A stretch of 64,000 nt of DNA, from contig NZ_FNGY01000003.1 of the NCBI RefSeq assembly GCF_900103665.1, forward strand, positions 496,001-560,000, read 5' to 3'. Positions 24,501 through 33,111 of this stretch are shown here, piece after piece. Position 1 is the stretch's first letter; each line of letters begins with the position of its first letter. The notes under the pieces are model-generated. The model ran no database searches, was not told the origin of the DNA, and saw only the letters and a program-made list of their open reading frames with translations. This DNA comes from Pedobacter steynii. Lineage in GTDB: Bacteria; Bacteroidota; Bacteroidia; Sphingobacteriales; Sphingobacteriaceae. The position numbers and the translations under genes are program-made.

Positions 24501-25451
24501 TTATTCTTCTATAAGTCCGCGACCGATTTTATGGATGCTGTCTGTCCGCTTCAGGTCACCTAAAATTTTGTCCAAGATACCGTTAATAAATGAATTACTT
24601 TTCGGAGTACTGTAATCTTTTGATAGATCCAGGTATTCATTAATCGTTACCTTAACTGGTATAGACGGGAAATTTAACAGTTCACAGATCGCCATTTTCA
24701 TCAAAATGGTATCCATTAAAGCAATCCTTTCCGATTCCCAGTTTTTGGTACGCTCTGCGATCAGGTCCTGGTATTCTTTGTTGTTTTTCAAGGTATACAC
24801 AAAAAGATCTTCGACAAATTTTTTGTCTTCATCCCAATCCTGACTGATTGGCGTCAGCTTGTTTTTACGGGGATCTTCAGAGGTAAAATTCTTCAAAGTC
24901 TTGGCCACCATTCCCTGCATCACTTCTTTATCTACAGACCAGTTGATAAACTTATCCTCAAAAGCCTGAATGATGTTGTGGCTTTTCAAAATAATCTTTC
25001 TGAAAATGTATTTGATAATGGTTTTGGATTCCTCCAGGCTATTGTCCTCATCGTTAAGGTAAGCCAGGTATTCAGGAGTGGTTTTCAAGGTATTGAAAAT
25101 ACCTTTTACAAATTCCGGGTCAGACAACCAGTTGATCTGGTATTTGTTGACCATGTCAATAAAGGCTGGGTTCTCTTTCAGCGTAACCGCAAACTTATTG
25201 TGGAGCAGTTTCATGTTGGGATTGAGATCCTCTGCTGTAGGCAAATGTTTATTTGACCTTTCTGTAGCATCCGTGCTGGTGTATTCCGTGACCTCAACAA
25301 GGAGCGAAAGCATCCAGATGTACATTTCGTACACGCTGTCAATACTCTGCATTAATGCTTTCTTGGAAGAAGCTAAATCTCTCTTGTCTGTCATTTGCCA
25401 TGCAAAAATATTCTGCAAAGCTTTAATTCTTAAGTGCCTTCTGTTTAACAT
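24501..25451 (-). CDS. nusB: Transcription antitermination factor NusB
   Basis: A 316-residue protein, more than twice the length of E. coli NusB. The start MLNRRHLRIKALQNIFAWQ is the normal NusB N-terminus (R-R-x-x-R-x-x-A-x-Q). A long helical insertion follows, and the end FVEDLFVYTLKNNKEYQDLIAERTKNWESERIALMD...INEYLDLSKDYSTPKSNSFINGILDKI carries the standard NusB C-terminal block. NusB binds boxA RNA with NusE (S10) to support rRNA transcription. The extended form is the usual one in Bacteroidota. First gene of the nusB-DUF1573-yajC unit, 46 bases downstream of the amino-acid dehydrogenase. Confidence 0.9.
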   Translation of the reverse strand: MLNRRHLRIKALQNIFAWQMTDKRDLASSKKALMQSIDSVYEMYIWMLSLLVEVTEYTSTDATERSNKHLPTAEDLNPNMKLLHNKFAVTLKENPAFIDMVNKYQINWLSDPEFVKGIFNTLKTTPEYLAYLNDEDNSLEESKTIIKYIFRKIILKSHNIIQAFEDKFINWSVDKEVMQGMVAKTLKNFTSEDPRKNKLTPISQDWDEDKKFVEDLFVYTLKNNKEYQDLIAERTKNWESERIALMDTILMKMAICELLNFPSIPVKVTINEYLDLSKDYSTPKSNSFINGILDKILGDLKRTDSIHKIGRGLIEE

Positions 25452-25497
25452 GAATGTAAGAACGAGTGGTAAATTACCGGTTTATTAAAATTGTTTA

Positions 25498-26586
25498 TTA
25501 AAATGATGATTTTATTTTTTTGATGTCGATGATTCTTTGTTCAGCAATGCGGTTAGCGGCCCATATCGTTGGGATGTTGTCTTTCTTAGACATTTTAATC
25601 ACGTCACGCGTGGCATTGTAAATGTTCTCTGTAAGCTGTATCGTCCGTTTCTTACCGAAACCGGTTAATTCAGAATAGCAGCTGATTAATCCGCCGGCAT
25701 TGATCAGGTAATCGGGCGCAAATAAAATCCCTTTATCCAATAACAATTTACCGTGTGTCTGCTCATCTGCCAGTTGATTATTTGCAGAACCTGCAATAAT
25801 CGCAAACTTCATTTTAGGAATGGTCTTGTCATTTACGGTAGCACCTAAAGCACATGGCGCATAAATATCTGCATCAATTCCAAAGATTTTATCCGCAGCA
25901 ATAGGTTTCGCTTTATAAGTACGTGCTACATGTTGTAAACGTTCTTCGTTGATGTCGCTGATGTATACTTCTACATTCTCCGCTCTCAATAACTCTACCA
26001 GGTGCTCTCCTACATTACCTATCCCTTGCACTACTACCGAGCGTCCTGCCAGCATATCTGTTCCAAATACTTCTTTCACACAGGCTTTAATTCCAAGGAA
26101 TACGCCTTTTGCAGTATGTGGTGCCGGGTTACCTGCCCCACCTAAAGATTCAGGAACACCGGTAACATGACCTGTTTCCATACGGATATACTCCATATCT
26201 TTTGTGGTCGTACCTAAATCTTCTGCTGTAATGAACTCTCCATTCAGGTTTTTGATGAACCTTCCATAGCTGCGCATCATCGCTTCCGACTTTCCTTTTC
26301 TGGAATCCCCGATAATTACGGCTTTACCACCGCCAATATTCAGGCCTGTGATCGCAGCTTTATAGGTCATTCCCCTCGATAATCTGAGTACATCTTCCAA
26401 TGCTTCAGCCTCTGTAACGTAATTCCACATGCGTGTTCCGCCTAAAGCCGGACCAAGCGTGGTATCATGAATGGCTATGATTGCTTTCAAGCCAGTATCG
26501 GGATCATTGCAAAAAACGACCTTTTTATGCCCTGCGGCACTTAATTGGTCTAAAACTGAATTCACAAGAGAACTATTATCAGGCAT
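25498..26586 (-). CDS. Glu/Leu/Phe/Val dehydrogenase (leucine dehydrogenase-like)
   Basis: A 362-residue NAD-dependent amino-acid dehydrogenase. The substrate domain shows LGPALGGTRMWNYVTEAEALEDVLRLSRGMTYKAAITGLNIGGGKAVI, with the two lysines expected to hold carboxylate and catalyse deamination. NAD binding is by VVVQGIGNVGEHLVELL (Rossmann GxGxxG). Length and the GGTRMW motif are those of leucine/phenylalanine dehydrogenases rather than hexameric glutamate dehydrogenase, so branched-chain amino-acid oxidation is the best guess. A TAGTTTTG -7 element lies 25 bp upstream. Which amino acid is preferred is not settled by sequence. Confidence 0.88.
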   Translation of the reverse strand: MPDNSSLVNSVLDQLSAAGHKKVVFCNDPDTGLKAIIAIHDTTLGPALGGTRMWNYVTEAEALEDVLRLSRGMTYKAAITGLNIGGGKAVIIGDSRKGKSEAMMRSYGRFIKNLNGEFITAEDLGTTTKDMEYIRMETGHVTGVPESLGGAGNPAPHTAKGVFLGIKACVKEVFGTDMLAGRSVVVQGIGNVGEHLVELLRAENVEVYISDINEERLQHVARTYKAKPIAADKIFGIDADIYAPCALGATVNDKTIPKMKFAIIAGSANNQLADEQTHGKLLLDKGILFAPDYLINAGGLISCYSELTGFGKKRTIQLTENIYNATRDVIKMSKKDNIPTIWAANRIAEQRIIDIKKIKSSF

Positions 26587-26611
26587 ATAATTTTGTTTAT
26601 CAGATATGTCG

Positions 26612-26619
26612 CAAAACTA
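26612..26619 (-). promoter_or_regulatory. Bacteroidota -7 element upstream of amino-acid dehydrogenase
   Basis: TAGTTTTG on the minus strand matches TAnnTTTG and ends 25 bp before the ATG. The -33 region is AT-rich without a clear TTTG. Confidence 0.45.
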
Positions 26620-26699
26620 GCATAAAAAAAACATTATTTACACTGTTTTAACCAAAGTCTTAAAAAAAATTACCTTCATTTGGCTAACTTTACCAACTC

Positions 26700-28502
26700 A
26701 TGAAACACCTTAGATTCTTAAACAAATACTTCTTTAAATATAAATGGTGGATTATTCCGGGGGTATTTTTCGTTATAATCTCCAATATCTTTGGTGTAAT
26801 TCCCGCCCAGGTCATCGGGCATGCCTTTAATCTAATTACAGAAAACATACAAATCTATGGCCTGTTCGAAGGTTTCGAACGCCGCAGTATCATCTATGAT
26901 ATCTTTAGCACGAGCTTATTTTATTTCGGTTTATTGGTACTGGTACTTTATCTGATGAGGGGTCTTTTTCTGTTTTTCATGCGTCAGACCATTATTTTAA
27001 TGTCAAGACATATAGAGTATGACATGAAAAATGAGATCTACGCACATTATCAGGAACTGAGCCTTGGTTTTTACCGGAGGAACAATACCGGCGATTTAAT
27101 GAACCGTGCAACAGAAGATGTCAACAGGGTCCGCATGTATGTAGGCCCGGCAATCATGTACACGATCAATACCGCAGTACTCTTTATACTCGTGATCTAT
27201 GCCATGTTCTCGGTCAACAGTACATTAGCGATTTTCTCCTTACTTCCCTTACCGGTTTTGGTGGTGATCATTTATTTTGTCAACACCCTGATCAATAAAA
27301 GAAGTGAACAGATCCAGGAACAGCTTTCCAGGCTGAGCAGTTTTGTTCAGGAGAGATTTTCAGGAATCCGTGTGATTAAGTCGTATGTAAGGGAAAGCCA
27401 TACGAACAACGTATTTGCTGCGGAGAGCCAGGGTTATAAAGACAATGCTATGGGGCTGGTAAAAGTCCAGGCCCTGTTTTATCCGACCATGTTGTTACTG
27501 GTTGGGCTGAGTACCATCCTTACCGTTTATATTGGCGGGAAGCAGGTCATCGAAGGCTCGATCAGCGCAGGAAACATTGCAGAGTTTATTGTGTATGTAA
27601 ATCAGCTGACCTTTCCGGTATCGATGCTGGGTTGGGTAACGACCCTGATCCAGCGTGCTTCCGCTTCTCAGAAGAGGATCAATGAATTTTTGCAGCTTCA
27701 GCCGGACATCGTTTCGGGTAGCAGCGAAATCATTCCTTTAAACGGAAACATCAGTTTTCAAAATGTAAGTTTCACCTATCCTGACACGGGAATTCAGGCT
27801 TTAAAAGACATTAGCTTTGAGATCGAACAAGGTCAGTTTGTCGCCATTATTGGCCGCACCGGCTCCGGAAAATCAACACTGGCCAACCTGCTGATGCGCA
27901 TGTACGATGTAGATCAGGGGAAAATAAAAATGGATGGCACAGCGATCGGCAACCTGAACCTGCACCATTACCGCAGTCAGTTTGGCTTCGTTCCACAGGA
28001 GGTTTTCTTATTCTCCGATACGATCAGAAATAACATTGCTTTCGGACTGGATCAGGTGAAGGAGGAGGAAATCATCGACGCGGCTAAAAATGCTGCAGTG
28101 TATCAAAACATCATCAATTTCGACCTTAAATTTGAAACCATGCTTGGGGAAAGAGGGATTACCCTTTCCGGCGGACAAAAGCAGCGTGTATCCATCGCCC
28201 GCGCCTTAATTAAAGAACCTAAAGTCCTGATCTTCGACGATTGTCTTTCCGCAGTGGATACCCGTACAGAAGAAGAGATCCTGAATAATCTTGGAAGGGT
28301 CATGAAAGGAAAAACAAGCATTCTCATTGCCCACCGGATATCAACGATTAAAAATGCCAACAAAATCCTTGTTTTGGACGATGGCCGGATCATTGAACAG
28401 GGTACACATGCTGATTTACTCCAATTGGGAGGAGCTTATGCTGAAATGTACCAAAATCAATTGCTGGAAGAGGAAACTTCTGGTAATTCTCCGCTGGCAT
28501 AA
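26700..28502 (+). CDS. ABC exporter, fused permease and ATPase
   Basis: A 600-residue half-transporter of the MsbA/MDR type. Residues 15-330 form the six-helix membrane domain with the coupling segment LGFYRRNNTGDLMNRATEDVNRV. The ATPase has Walker A GRTGSGKST near residue 385, Q-loop FGFVPQEVFLFSDT, signature LSGGQKQRVSIARAL near 490, Walker B VLIFDDCLSAVD near 512 and the H-loop IAHRISTIK. The residue after the Walker B aspartate is Asp (IFDD), not the usual catalytic Glu; such a site is known from the degenerate half of heterodimeric exporters, so it may pair with another subunit encoded elsewhere. Exported substrate unknown. Monocistronic, divergent from the amino-acid dehydrogenase. Confidence 0.9.
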   Translation: MKHLRFLNKYFFKYKWWIIPGVFFVIISNIFGVIPAQVIGHAFNLITENIQIYGLFEGFERRSIIYDIFSTSLFYFGLLVLVLYLMRGLFLFFMRQTIILMSRHIEYDMKNEIYAHYQELSLGFYRRNNTGDLMNRATEDVNRVRMYVGPAIMYTINTAVLFILVIYAMFSVNSTLAIFSLLPLPVLVVIIYFVNTLINKRSEQIQEQLSRLSSFVQERFSGIRVIKSYVRESHTNNVFAAESQGYKDNAMGLVKVQALFYPTMLLLVGLSTILTVYIGGKQVIEGSISAGNIAEFIVYVNQLTFPVSMLGWVTTLIQRASASQKRINEFLQLQPDIVSGSSEIIPLNGNISFQNVSFTYPDTGIQALKDISFEIEQGQFVAIIGRTGSGKSTLANLLMRMYDVDQGKIKMDGTAIGNLNLHHYRSQFGFVPQEVFLFSDTIRNNIAFGLDQVKEEEIIDAAKNAAVYQNIINFDLKFETMLGERGITLSGGQKQRVSIARALIKEPKVLIFDDCLSAVDTRTEEEILNNLGRVMKGKTSILIAHRISTIKNANKILVLDDGRIIEQGTHADLLQLGGAYAEMYQNQLLEEETSGNSPLA

Positions 28503-28616
28503 GGGCTAAAAAAATGAAAACACTCGTTTTAGAGGCTTCAGCAGCATAAAAAGCAATAAAATAACGATAAATTAACAATTTTGCACTGATAAAAGGTATT
28601 TTGTGTAATTTTCTAT

Positions 28617-28648
28617 TTTGAAGTTTAATAATTATTGCTTTATATTTA
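28617..28648 (+). promoter_or_regulatory. Bacteroidota promoter of the PUR-domain gene
   Basis: TTTG (28617-28620), 20-base spacer, TATATTTA (28641-28648; last base deviates from G). It puts the transcript start near 28655, downstream of the alternative start at 28635, which supports ATG 28680. Confidence 0.65.
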
Positions 28649-28679
28649 CCCGAACCAAAAACCAAGATCAATACCAACC

Positions 28680-29009
28680 ATGGGAGAATTTGACAACAAA
28701 GAGAGAGAAGAGGTTTTTTCGAAGAAAGTAAGGGCCGGTAAAAGAACGTACTTTTTCGACGTAAAAGCAACAAGATCAGGAGACTATTACCTAACTTTAA
28801 CTGAAAGTAAAAAAAGACTGGAAGACGGTGTTTTTGTGAAACATAAAATCTTCCTATATAAAGAAGACTTTGAGAAATTTGCAGAAGGATTAAATGAGAC
28901 TGTTGACTATATTAAAAGCCACCAGGATGTTGTAGAAAAACGCTACGAATATTCTGAGAACCACGAAGGCGCAGGAAACAAGAATCACAATGATGATTTT
29001 TCTTTCTAA
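28680..29009 (+). CDS. PUR family DNA/RNA-binding protein (DUF3276)
   Basis: From the ATG at 28680 the protein has 109 residues, starting MGEFDNKEREEVFS. The whole length is one PUR domain: SKKVRAGKRTYFFDVKATRSGDYYLTLTES, then KHKIFLYKEDFEKFAEGLNETVDYI, the alternating strands and helix of Pur-alpha homologues. Bacterial PUR proteins bind single-stranded nucleic acid; the cellular target is unknown. The acidic tail is disordered-looking. A start 45 bases upstream is excluded by the promoter position. Single gene, ended by its own terminator, convergent with module A. Confidence 0.87.
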   Translation: MGEFDNKEREEVFSKKVRAGKRTYFFDVKATRSGDYYLTLTESKKRLEDGVFVKHKIFLYKEDFEKFAEGLNETVDYIKSHQDVVEKRYEYSENHEGAGNKNHNDDFSF

Positions 29010-29027
29010 GATATAAAGAAAAACAAG

Positions 29028-29053
29028 GCCCCTCATGAAACAGGGGCTTTTTT
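29028..29053 (+). terminator. Terminator of the PUR gene
   Basis: GCCCCT / AGGGGC stem with an 8-base loop followed by six T. Confidence 0.8.
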
Positions 29054-29060
29054 GTGCCCT

Positions 29061-29097
29061 AAAAAAAACGGTCTTGTCAAATAGACAGGACCGTTTT
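29061..29097 (-). terminator. Terminator of FecR/SusCD module A
   Basis: Stem AAAACGGTCTTGTC / GACAGGACCGTTTT (one wobble) with 5-base loop; the minus strand ends in eight T. It closes module A, 26 bases beyond the TlpA stop. Confidence 0.85.
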
Positions 29098-29122
29098 AAT
29101 GTGCTTAGCTTCCCTAAGAAAA

Positions 29123-30250
29123 CTATTTCAACAACTCTTCCAGTTTATCGTGTAGCGCTTTACCCCGAAGATCTTTCGCGACGATAACACCTTTGGCATC
29201 CACCAGCACAGAATGAGGAATTCCTCTTATTGCATATAGCTTCACCACCGGGCTTTGCCAGTACTTTAAATCTGAAATCTGATACCAGGTCAGCTGATCA
29301 TCAGCAATCGCCTTTTTCCATGCGGCAGCGCCTTCGGTTTTATCGAGTGAAACACCCAGCACGTTAAGGCCCTTTTCATGAAATTTAGCATAAGCAGCAA
29401 CGACGTTCGGGTTCTCCTGTCTGCATGGCCCACACCAGGAAGCCCAAAAATCAATCAGGGTATACTTCCCTTTTTTAACCACCTCATTCAGGGAAAGTGT
29501 TGCGCCCTCCGGGGTTAATGCACTAAAGTCCGGAGCCTTGATTCCAACAGCTACCCTGGAAAGGTCCGCCAGGCGTTCTTTAACCTTTATTCCATAAGCA
29601 CTCTCTTTTACCGATTTGGAAAGACCATTGTAAACCGGTCCTGTAACGGAGGGCTCAATGTCTCCGTTAAAGATCAGGTTTGCGGTATAATAAGACTGCG
29701 GGTTCTTCCTGATAAATTCATCCGTCAGTTTCGCCTGTTCCCCTTCCACTTCGTCGAATTGTTTACTGATACTTTTAACCAGCTCTTCGTTTTTTGCGGT
29801 ACTTGCATCACGGTATTCCTTGTTCAGGCTTCTGATTTTCGCTGTTGTGGAAGCCACCGTTGCGGTATACCGCAGATAATCGTCGTGGGCGGCAGAACCG
29901 GAAAGTGTGACTTTAGAAAGGTCTTCAGCATCTCCCTTTAATACCATGGAAGAATTGTCCAAAAAGGCATTATACCTGATGCGCTTATTTTCTACCCTTA
30001 AACTATAAAAGTCGGCGCCGTTTTTCACCTGCCCTTTCAGTTCAAACCTGTTGTTTTTTACCGTTTGAAAAACAGTATCCATTTTACGCTGGTCAATGCT
30101 ATGGATCAGCATCACCTTATCTCCGTCTTTTAAGCCGCTCAGTTCCCCTTTAATGGTAAAACCCTTTGTATTTTGTGCATTGACTCCTGCAATACCAACC
30201 AATGAAACGATGGTTAAGGAAAGCATGGAGACTTTTAATGTCTTTTTCAT
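29123..30250 (-). CDS. TlpA-like thiol-disulfide oxidoreductase with DUF4369 domain (module A)
   Basis: From the ATG at 30248-30250 this is 375 residues, exactly the length of the two paralogues in modules B and C; a longer in-frame start would overlap the upstream thioredoxin gene. A signal peptide ends near residue 26 (GVNAQ). DUF4369 covers about residues 30-120 (FTIKGELSGLKDGDKVMLI). A helical linker follows, then the AhpC/TlpA thioredoxin fold (240-375) with DFWASWCGPCRQENP (Cys273, Cys276) and the cis-proline loop GIPHS. Such proteins reduce disulfides in the periplasm, the partner here being unknown. It is the last gene of module A, 19 bases after the thioredoxin-fold gene, and is more divergent than the B/C pair. 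Confidence 0.88.
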   Translation of the reverse strand: MKKTLKVSMLSLTIVSLVGIAGVNAQNTKGFTIKGELSGLKDGDKVMLIHSIDQRKMDTVFQTVKNNRFELKGQVKNGADFYSLRVENKRIRYNAFLDNSSMVLKGDAEDLSKVTLSGSAAHDDYLRYTATVASTTAKIRSLNKEYRDASTAKNEELVKSISKQFDEVEGEQAKLTDEFIRKNPQSYYTANLIFNGDIEPSVTGPVYNGLSKSVKESAYGIKVKERLADLSRVAVGIKAPDFSALTPEGATLSLNEVVKKGKYTLIDFWASWCGPCRQENPNVVAAYAKFHEKGLNVLGVSLDKTEGAAAWKKAIADDQLTWYQISDLKYWQSPVVKLYAIRGIPHSVLVDAKGVIVAKDLRGKALHDKLEELLK

Positions 30251-30269
30251 CTTGTTATCTTTTATGAGC

Positions 30270-31454
30270 TTATAATGATTCAATCTTATCCAGTAATTCC
30301 TGAGACAGCTTCTGAATTTTGGAAGTCTCCGCATCCGCCAACGATCTCGATTTCTTTGCTGCTTTTAAACCCTCCTCTTTCTTTTTCAGGGAGAGGCATA
30401 CTTTAGCAAACGTACTTTGAATGGAATATTCCTCAGGTGCCAGTTCTACGGATCGCTTTGCCAACAGGTAGGCCTGCGCTAAAATCTCCGGATTTGCAGC
30501 TGCTTTATAATCGGCTCTCCTTGCCAGAAAACTTAATTTTTCAGCATCCAACTTCAAGACTCCTTTCAGTGCAGCATCGGTCACCTTTTTATAATCGGCA
30601 GATCTGTTCTGTTCCAGATAAAAATCAGCTTCCAGCATTGCTCCCTGTTTCCTGCGGTCTGCTTTATCAGAAGTATTGAAAAAAGCCAGTTTCTTCATAA
30701 AGGCCCCTTCATCTTTTGCATAAATATAACCGTACATACTGCTGCTGATCAGACGGTCTGTTAGTTCATCTCTTTCAGCGATTGTACTCCATGCAGCATA
30801 CCTGCCTGGATTTGCCATGAAGTAAGCACCCAAACGATCCGTTTCTGATCTGGCCAGGGTCTTTACCGCTTTCCATCCCAATGCAGAGTTCAATTCCTGC
30901 TCCGTAATTTTTGTAACAATGTCTTTCCCGATCTGATCCGCAGTTCCGCGTTCTGATTTTTGTAAAGTCAGGTAATAATCAAGAACAAAGGGGATGTCCC
31001 GTTGTCCGGATTCATATTTCTTCTTCATGGAGGAGAAATTTTTCGCCGGGTCTGAGGCCATTTTCCCTTCCTCCAAAAATTCGGCAACAGGCATTCTGGA
31101 AGCCGTTCTATGGATCACTTCCCCTTTATCATTGACAAACAGGAAAGTCGGAAAAGAGCGCACATTGTATTTTTTCGCCAAAGCAACCCCTTCCCCTTTT
31201 TCCATATCAATTTTAGCGTTGATAAAATTCTTGTTGAAGAAAGCCCCCACAGCAGGGTCTACAAAGACATTCTGATCCATCCATTTACAAGGCCCACACC
31301 AGGAGGTATAGCAATCTATGAAGATCAGTTTATTTTCAGCTGCCGCCTTTTCAGTGGTTTCTTTCCAGTTCGAGGTCTGGTTAAATTTAATGCCTTCCTG
31401 TGCTTTTAAGCTTCCGCCAATGAGCAGAAGCAGGATTGTGGTTATATTTTTCAT
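30270..31454 (-). CDS. Secreted thioredoxin-fold protein (module A variable slot)
   Basis: A 394-residue exported protein. A signal peptide ends near residue 19 (SLKAQ). The thioredoxin domain (residues about 22-135) has DCYTSWCGPCKWMD (Cys53, Cys56) and the cis-proline loop VRSFPTFLF, resembling DUF255/thioredoxin-7-like proteins that reduce or hold disulfides. The remaining 260 residues are helical, with TPR-like character (AYLLAKRSVELAPEEYSIQSTFAKVCLSL), a partner-binding region by inference. It takes the position held by non-thioredoxin proteins in modules B and C, making module A doubly thioredoxin-equipped. A 199-base gap with two hairpins separates it from susD. Partner unknown. Confidence 0.82.
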   Translation of the reverse strand: MKNITTILLLLIGGSLKAQEGIKFNQTSNWKETTEKAAAENKLIFIDCYTSWCGPCKWMDQNVFVDPAVGAFFNKNFINAKIDMEKGEGVALAKKYNVRSFPTFLFVNDKGEVIHRTASRMPVAEFLEEGKMASDPAKNFSSMKKKYESGQRDIPFVLDYYLTLQKSERGTADQIGKDIVTKITEQELNSALGWKAVKTLARSETDRLGAYFMANPGRYAAWSTIAERDELTDRLISSSMYGYIYAKDEGAFMKKLAFFNTSDKADRRKQGAMLEADFYLEQNRSADYKKVTDAALKGVLKLDAEKLSFLARRADYKAAANPEILAQAYLLAKRSVELAPEEYSIQSTFAKVCLSLKKKEEGLKAAKKSRSLADAETSKIQKLSQELLDKIESL

Positions 31455-31483
31455 CAGTATATAATTTGATTTTTATCGGTTAT

Positions 31484-31612
31484 GAAGCTATCATAAGTAT
31501 ATTCATTGCTTTTTTGTAAGCGGTATGCTTATGATGGTTTCATTGACATGTTTTCTTTACATAGGTTTAGAAACCTGCATCAGCTGAATTACTTGTTTAG
31601 GCAACAGCTGAT
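31484..31612. other. Two hairpins in the gap between susD and thioredoxin gene, module A
   Basis: The gap holds an 18-bp imperfect inverted repeat (31484-31501 with 31524-31541, TATCATAAGTATA against TATGCTTATGATG) and a second, perfect 8-bp one (ATCAGCTG / CAGCTGAT, 31579-31586 and 31605-31612). Position suggests RNA processing or attenuation; modules B and C have no such gap here. Confidence 0.5.
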
Positions 31613-31653
31613 ACAGATTCCTTCATTTTACAATTTCTTTAACTGATCGATGC

Positions 31654-33099
31654 TTAGCGATCGTACACCGGTATCGAAGGATTAAACTCCAGGACATTTG
31701 GTGGCAATGGAAGAATATAGCGCTTATCATTTGCCGGTAAAGTATAAGTTTCCGTTCCGTTTTTATGGGTCACTGTTTTTGCGAAACGGGGATCTTTATT
31801 TAATCTTTTCAAATCGATCAGACGTGTACTTCCCTGATAAGCAGTTTCTCTTCTTCTTTCTTCGAGTGCCATGCGCAGTGCATCATCTTTAGTTGCGGCA
31901 GCCAAAGGCTGATTACCTGCGATACGCATGTTTCTCAATTTGTTCAAATGTTGCACAGCGACATCTTTACTTCCCACCCTTGCCTCACATTCTGCTGCAA
32001 TCAGGTAAAGTTCCGGTGTGCCGAATCCATGATTAAACTCTACATACGCTGCCCAAAGCTTTCTTCCCGGAAAAACAGTGATCGCCCCTCCAAAATTGGC
32101 TTGCCCGTCGCAGAAGAAAAGTTTTAAACGCTGATCTGTAGCATTTGCCGGCAGGTCTTTTTGATAAACATCCAGTAAATCGGTACTGGCATACAGCTCC
32201 GTAAATACATTTCCAAAACTGGAAGAACCAAAACGGCTCCAGATACTTTCGGTACTTTCATTGGGACGAGGAAAGACAACCGTCTGGTCTGCGATGGTAC
32301 AAACCCTTCCCCAGGTTCCCTTTTTATTCGTATAAATGCGGTAATCAATCAGGTTGCTGTTTAATTTCAACGCCTCATTTGCATTCTGCAGCGCCTCCGC
32401 ATATTTTCCCATATACAGGTACATCCGGCTTAAAAACGCATAACCAACACTCCTTGTCGGGTGAAAATTATTAGGAACCTTCAATGCTAAATTAGGAAGT
32501 GCTTCATCCAGATCCTTCTGTATCTGAGTATAGACCTCTGCAACCGTACCTCTTTTATACTTCACATTGATGTCTTCCGTCAATACCAGGGGTACGCCAA
32601 GATCCGTTGCTGCAGTAGCCGGATCGTAATGTGCAGCATAAGCATTTACAATGGTCATGTATTCGAACGCACGACCAATTTGCGCTTCCGCTTTAAGTTG
32701 CAATCTATCCGCCAGCGTTCTGTCTTTTACATTTTCTATATTATTGATAATGGTATTGTAAACAAAAATATGCTCGTAAGCGGCTTCATAAAACCGGTCT
32801 GACTGGCCGGATTCAAATATACGCCCAGGCTTAAACTCATATAAATTTCGTTTAAAGAGGTCATAACCCGGATAATCAGCAGCTTTATTAGGATCTTTCA
32901 CTTCCCCCGATTGTGCATCATCCGTTAAGTAAACGGGATATGATGAAGAAACGCCATATAGCGCAGAATTATTTAATAACCTTTCGTAATCGTCATAAAA
33001 CTCCGGGATCGTATATCCTTTGGGTTTTATATCCAGGTATTTTTTACATCCGGATAGGGCAACTATGGCGATGAATAAAATGGTGAATATCTTTTTCAT
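31654..33099 (-). CDS. SusD/RagB family lipoprotein (module A)
   Basis: A 481-residue lipoprotein with lipobox ALSGC (Cys18), then KKYLDIKPKGYTIPEF. The body shows SusD-type helices (LKAEAQIGRAFEYMTIVNAYAAHYDP, FHPTRSVGYAFLSRMYLYMGKYAEALQNANEAL) and the C-terminal consensus LRMALEERRRETAYQGSTRLIDLKRLN...YILPLPPNVLEFNP. It forms the lid and binding subunit over the SusC barrel. It starts 12 bases after the susC stop, so both proteins come from one message. It is of the short kind (about 480 residues) seen also in modules B and C; ligand unknown. Confidence 0.92.
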   Translation of the reverse strand: MKKIFTILFIAIVALSGCKKYLDIKPKGYTIPEFYDDYERLLNNSALYGVSSSYPVYLTDDAQSGEVKDPNKAADYPGYDLFKRNLYEFKPGRIFESGQSDRFYEAAYEHIFVYNTIINNIENVKDRTLADRLQLKAEAQIGRAFEYMTIVNAYAAHYDPATAATDLGVPLVLTEDINVKYKRGTVAEVYTQIQKDLDEALPNLALKVPNNFHPTRSVGYAFLSRMYLYMGKYAEALQNANEALKLNSNLIDYRIYTNKKGTWGRVCTIADQTVVFPRPNESTESIWSRFGSSSFGNVFTELYASTDLLDVYQKDLPANATDQRLKLFFCDGQANFGGAITVFPGRKLWAAYVEFNHGFGTPELYLIAAECEARVGSKDVAVQHLNKLRNMRIAGNQPLAAATKDDALRMALEERRRETAYQGSTRLIDLKRLNKDPRFAKTVTHKNGTETYTLPANDKRYILPLPPNVLEFNPSIPVYDR

Positions 33100-33111
33100 A
33101 ATGGTTTTGAA

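Noticed and set aside
30251..30334. Longer N-terminus for the module A TlpA protein
   Set aside because: It would overlap the upstream gene and put a basic stretch before a complete signal peptide; the start at 30250 gives the same 375 residues as the paralogues.
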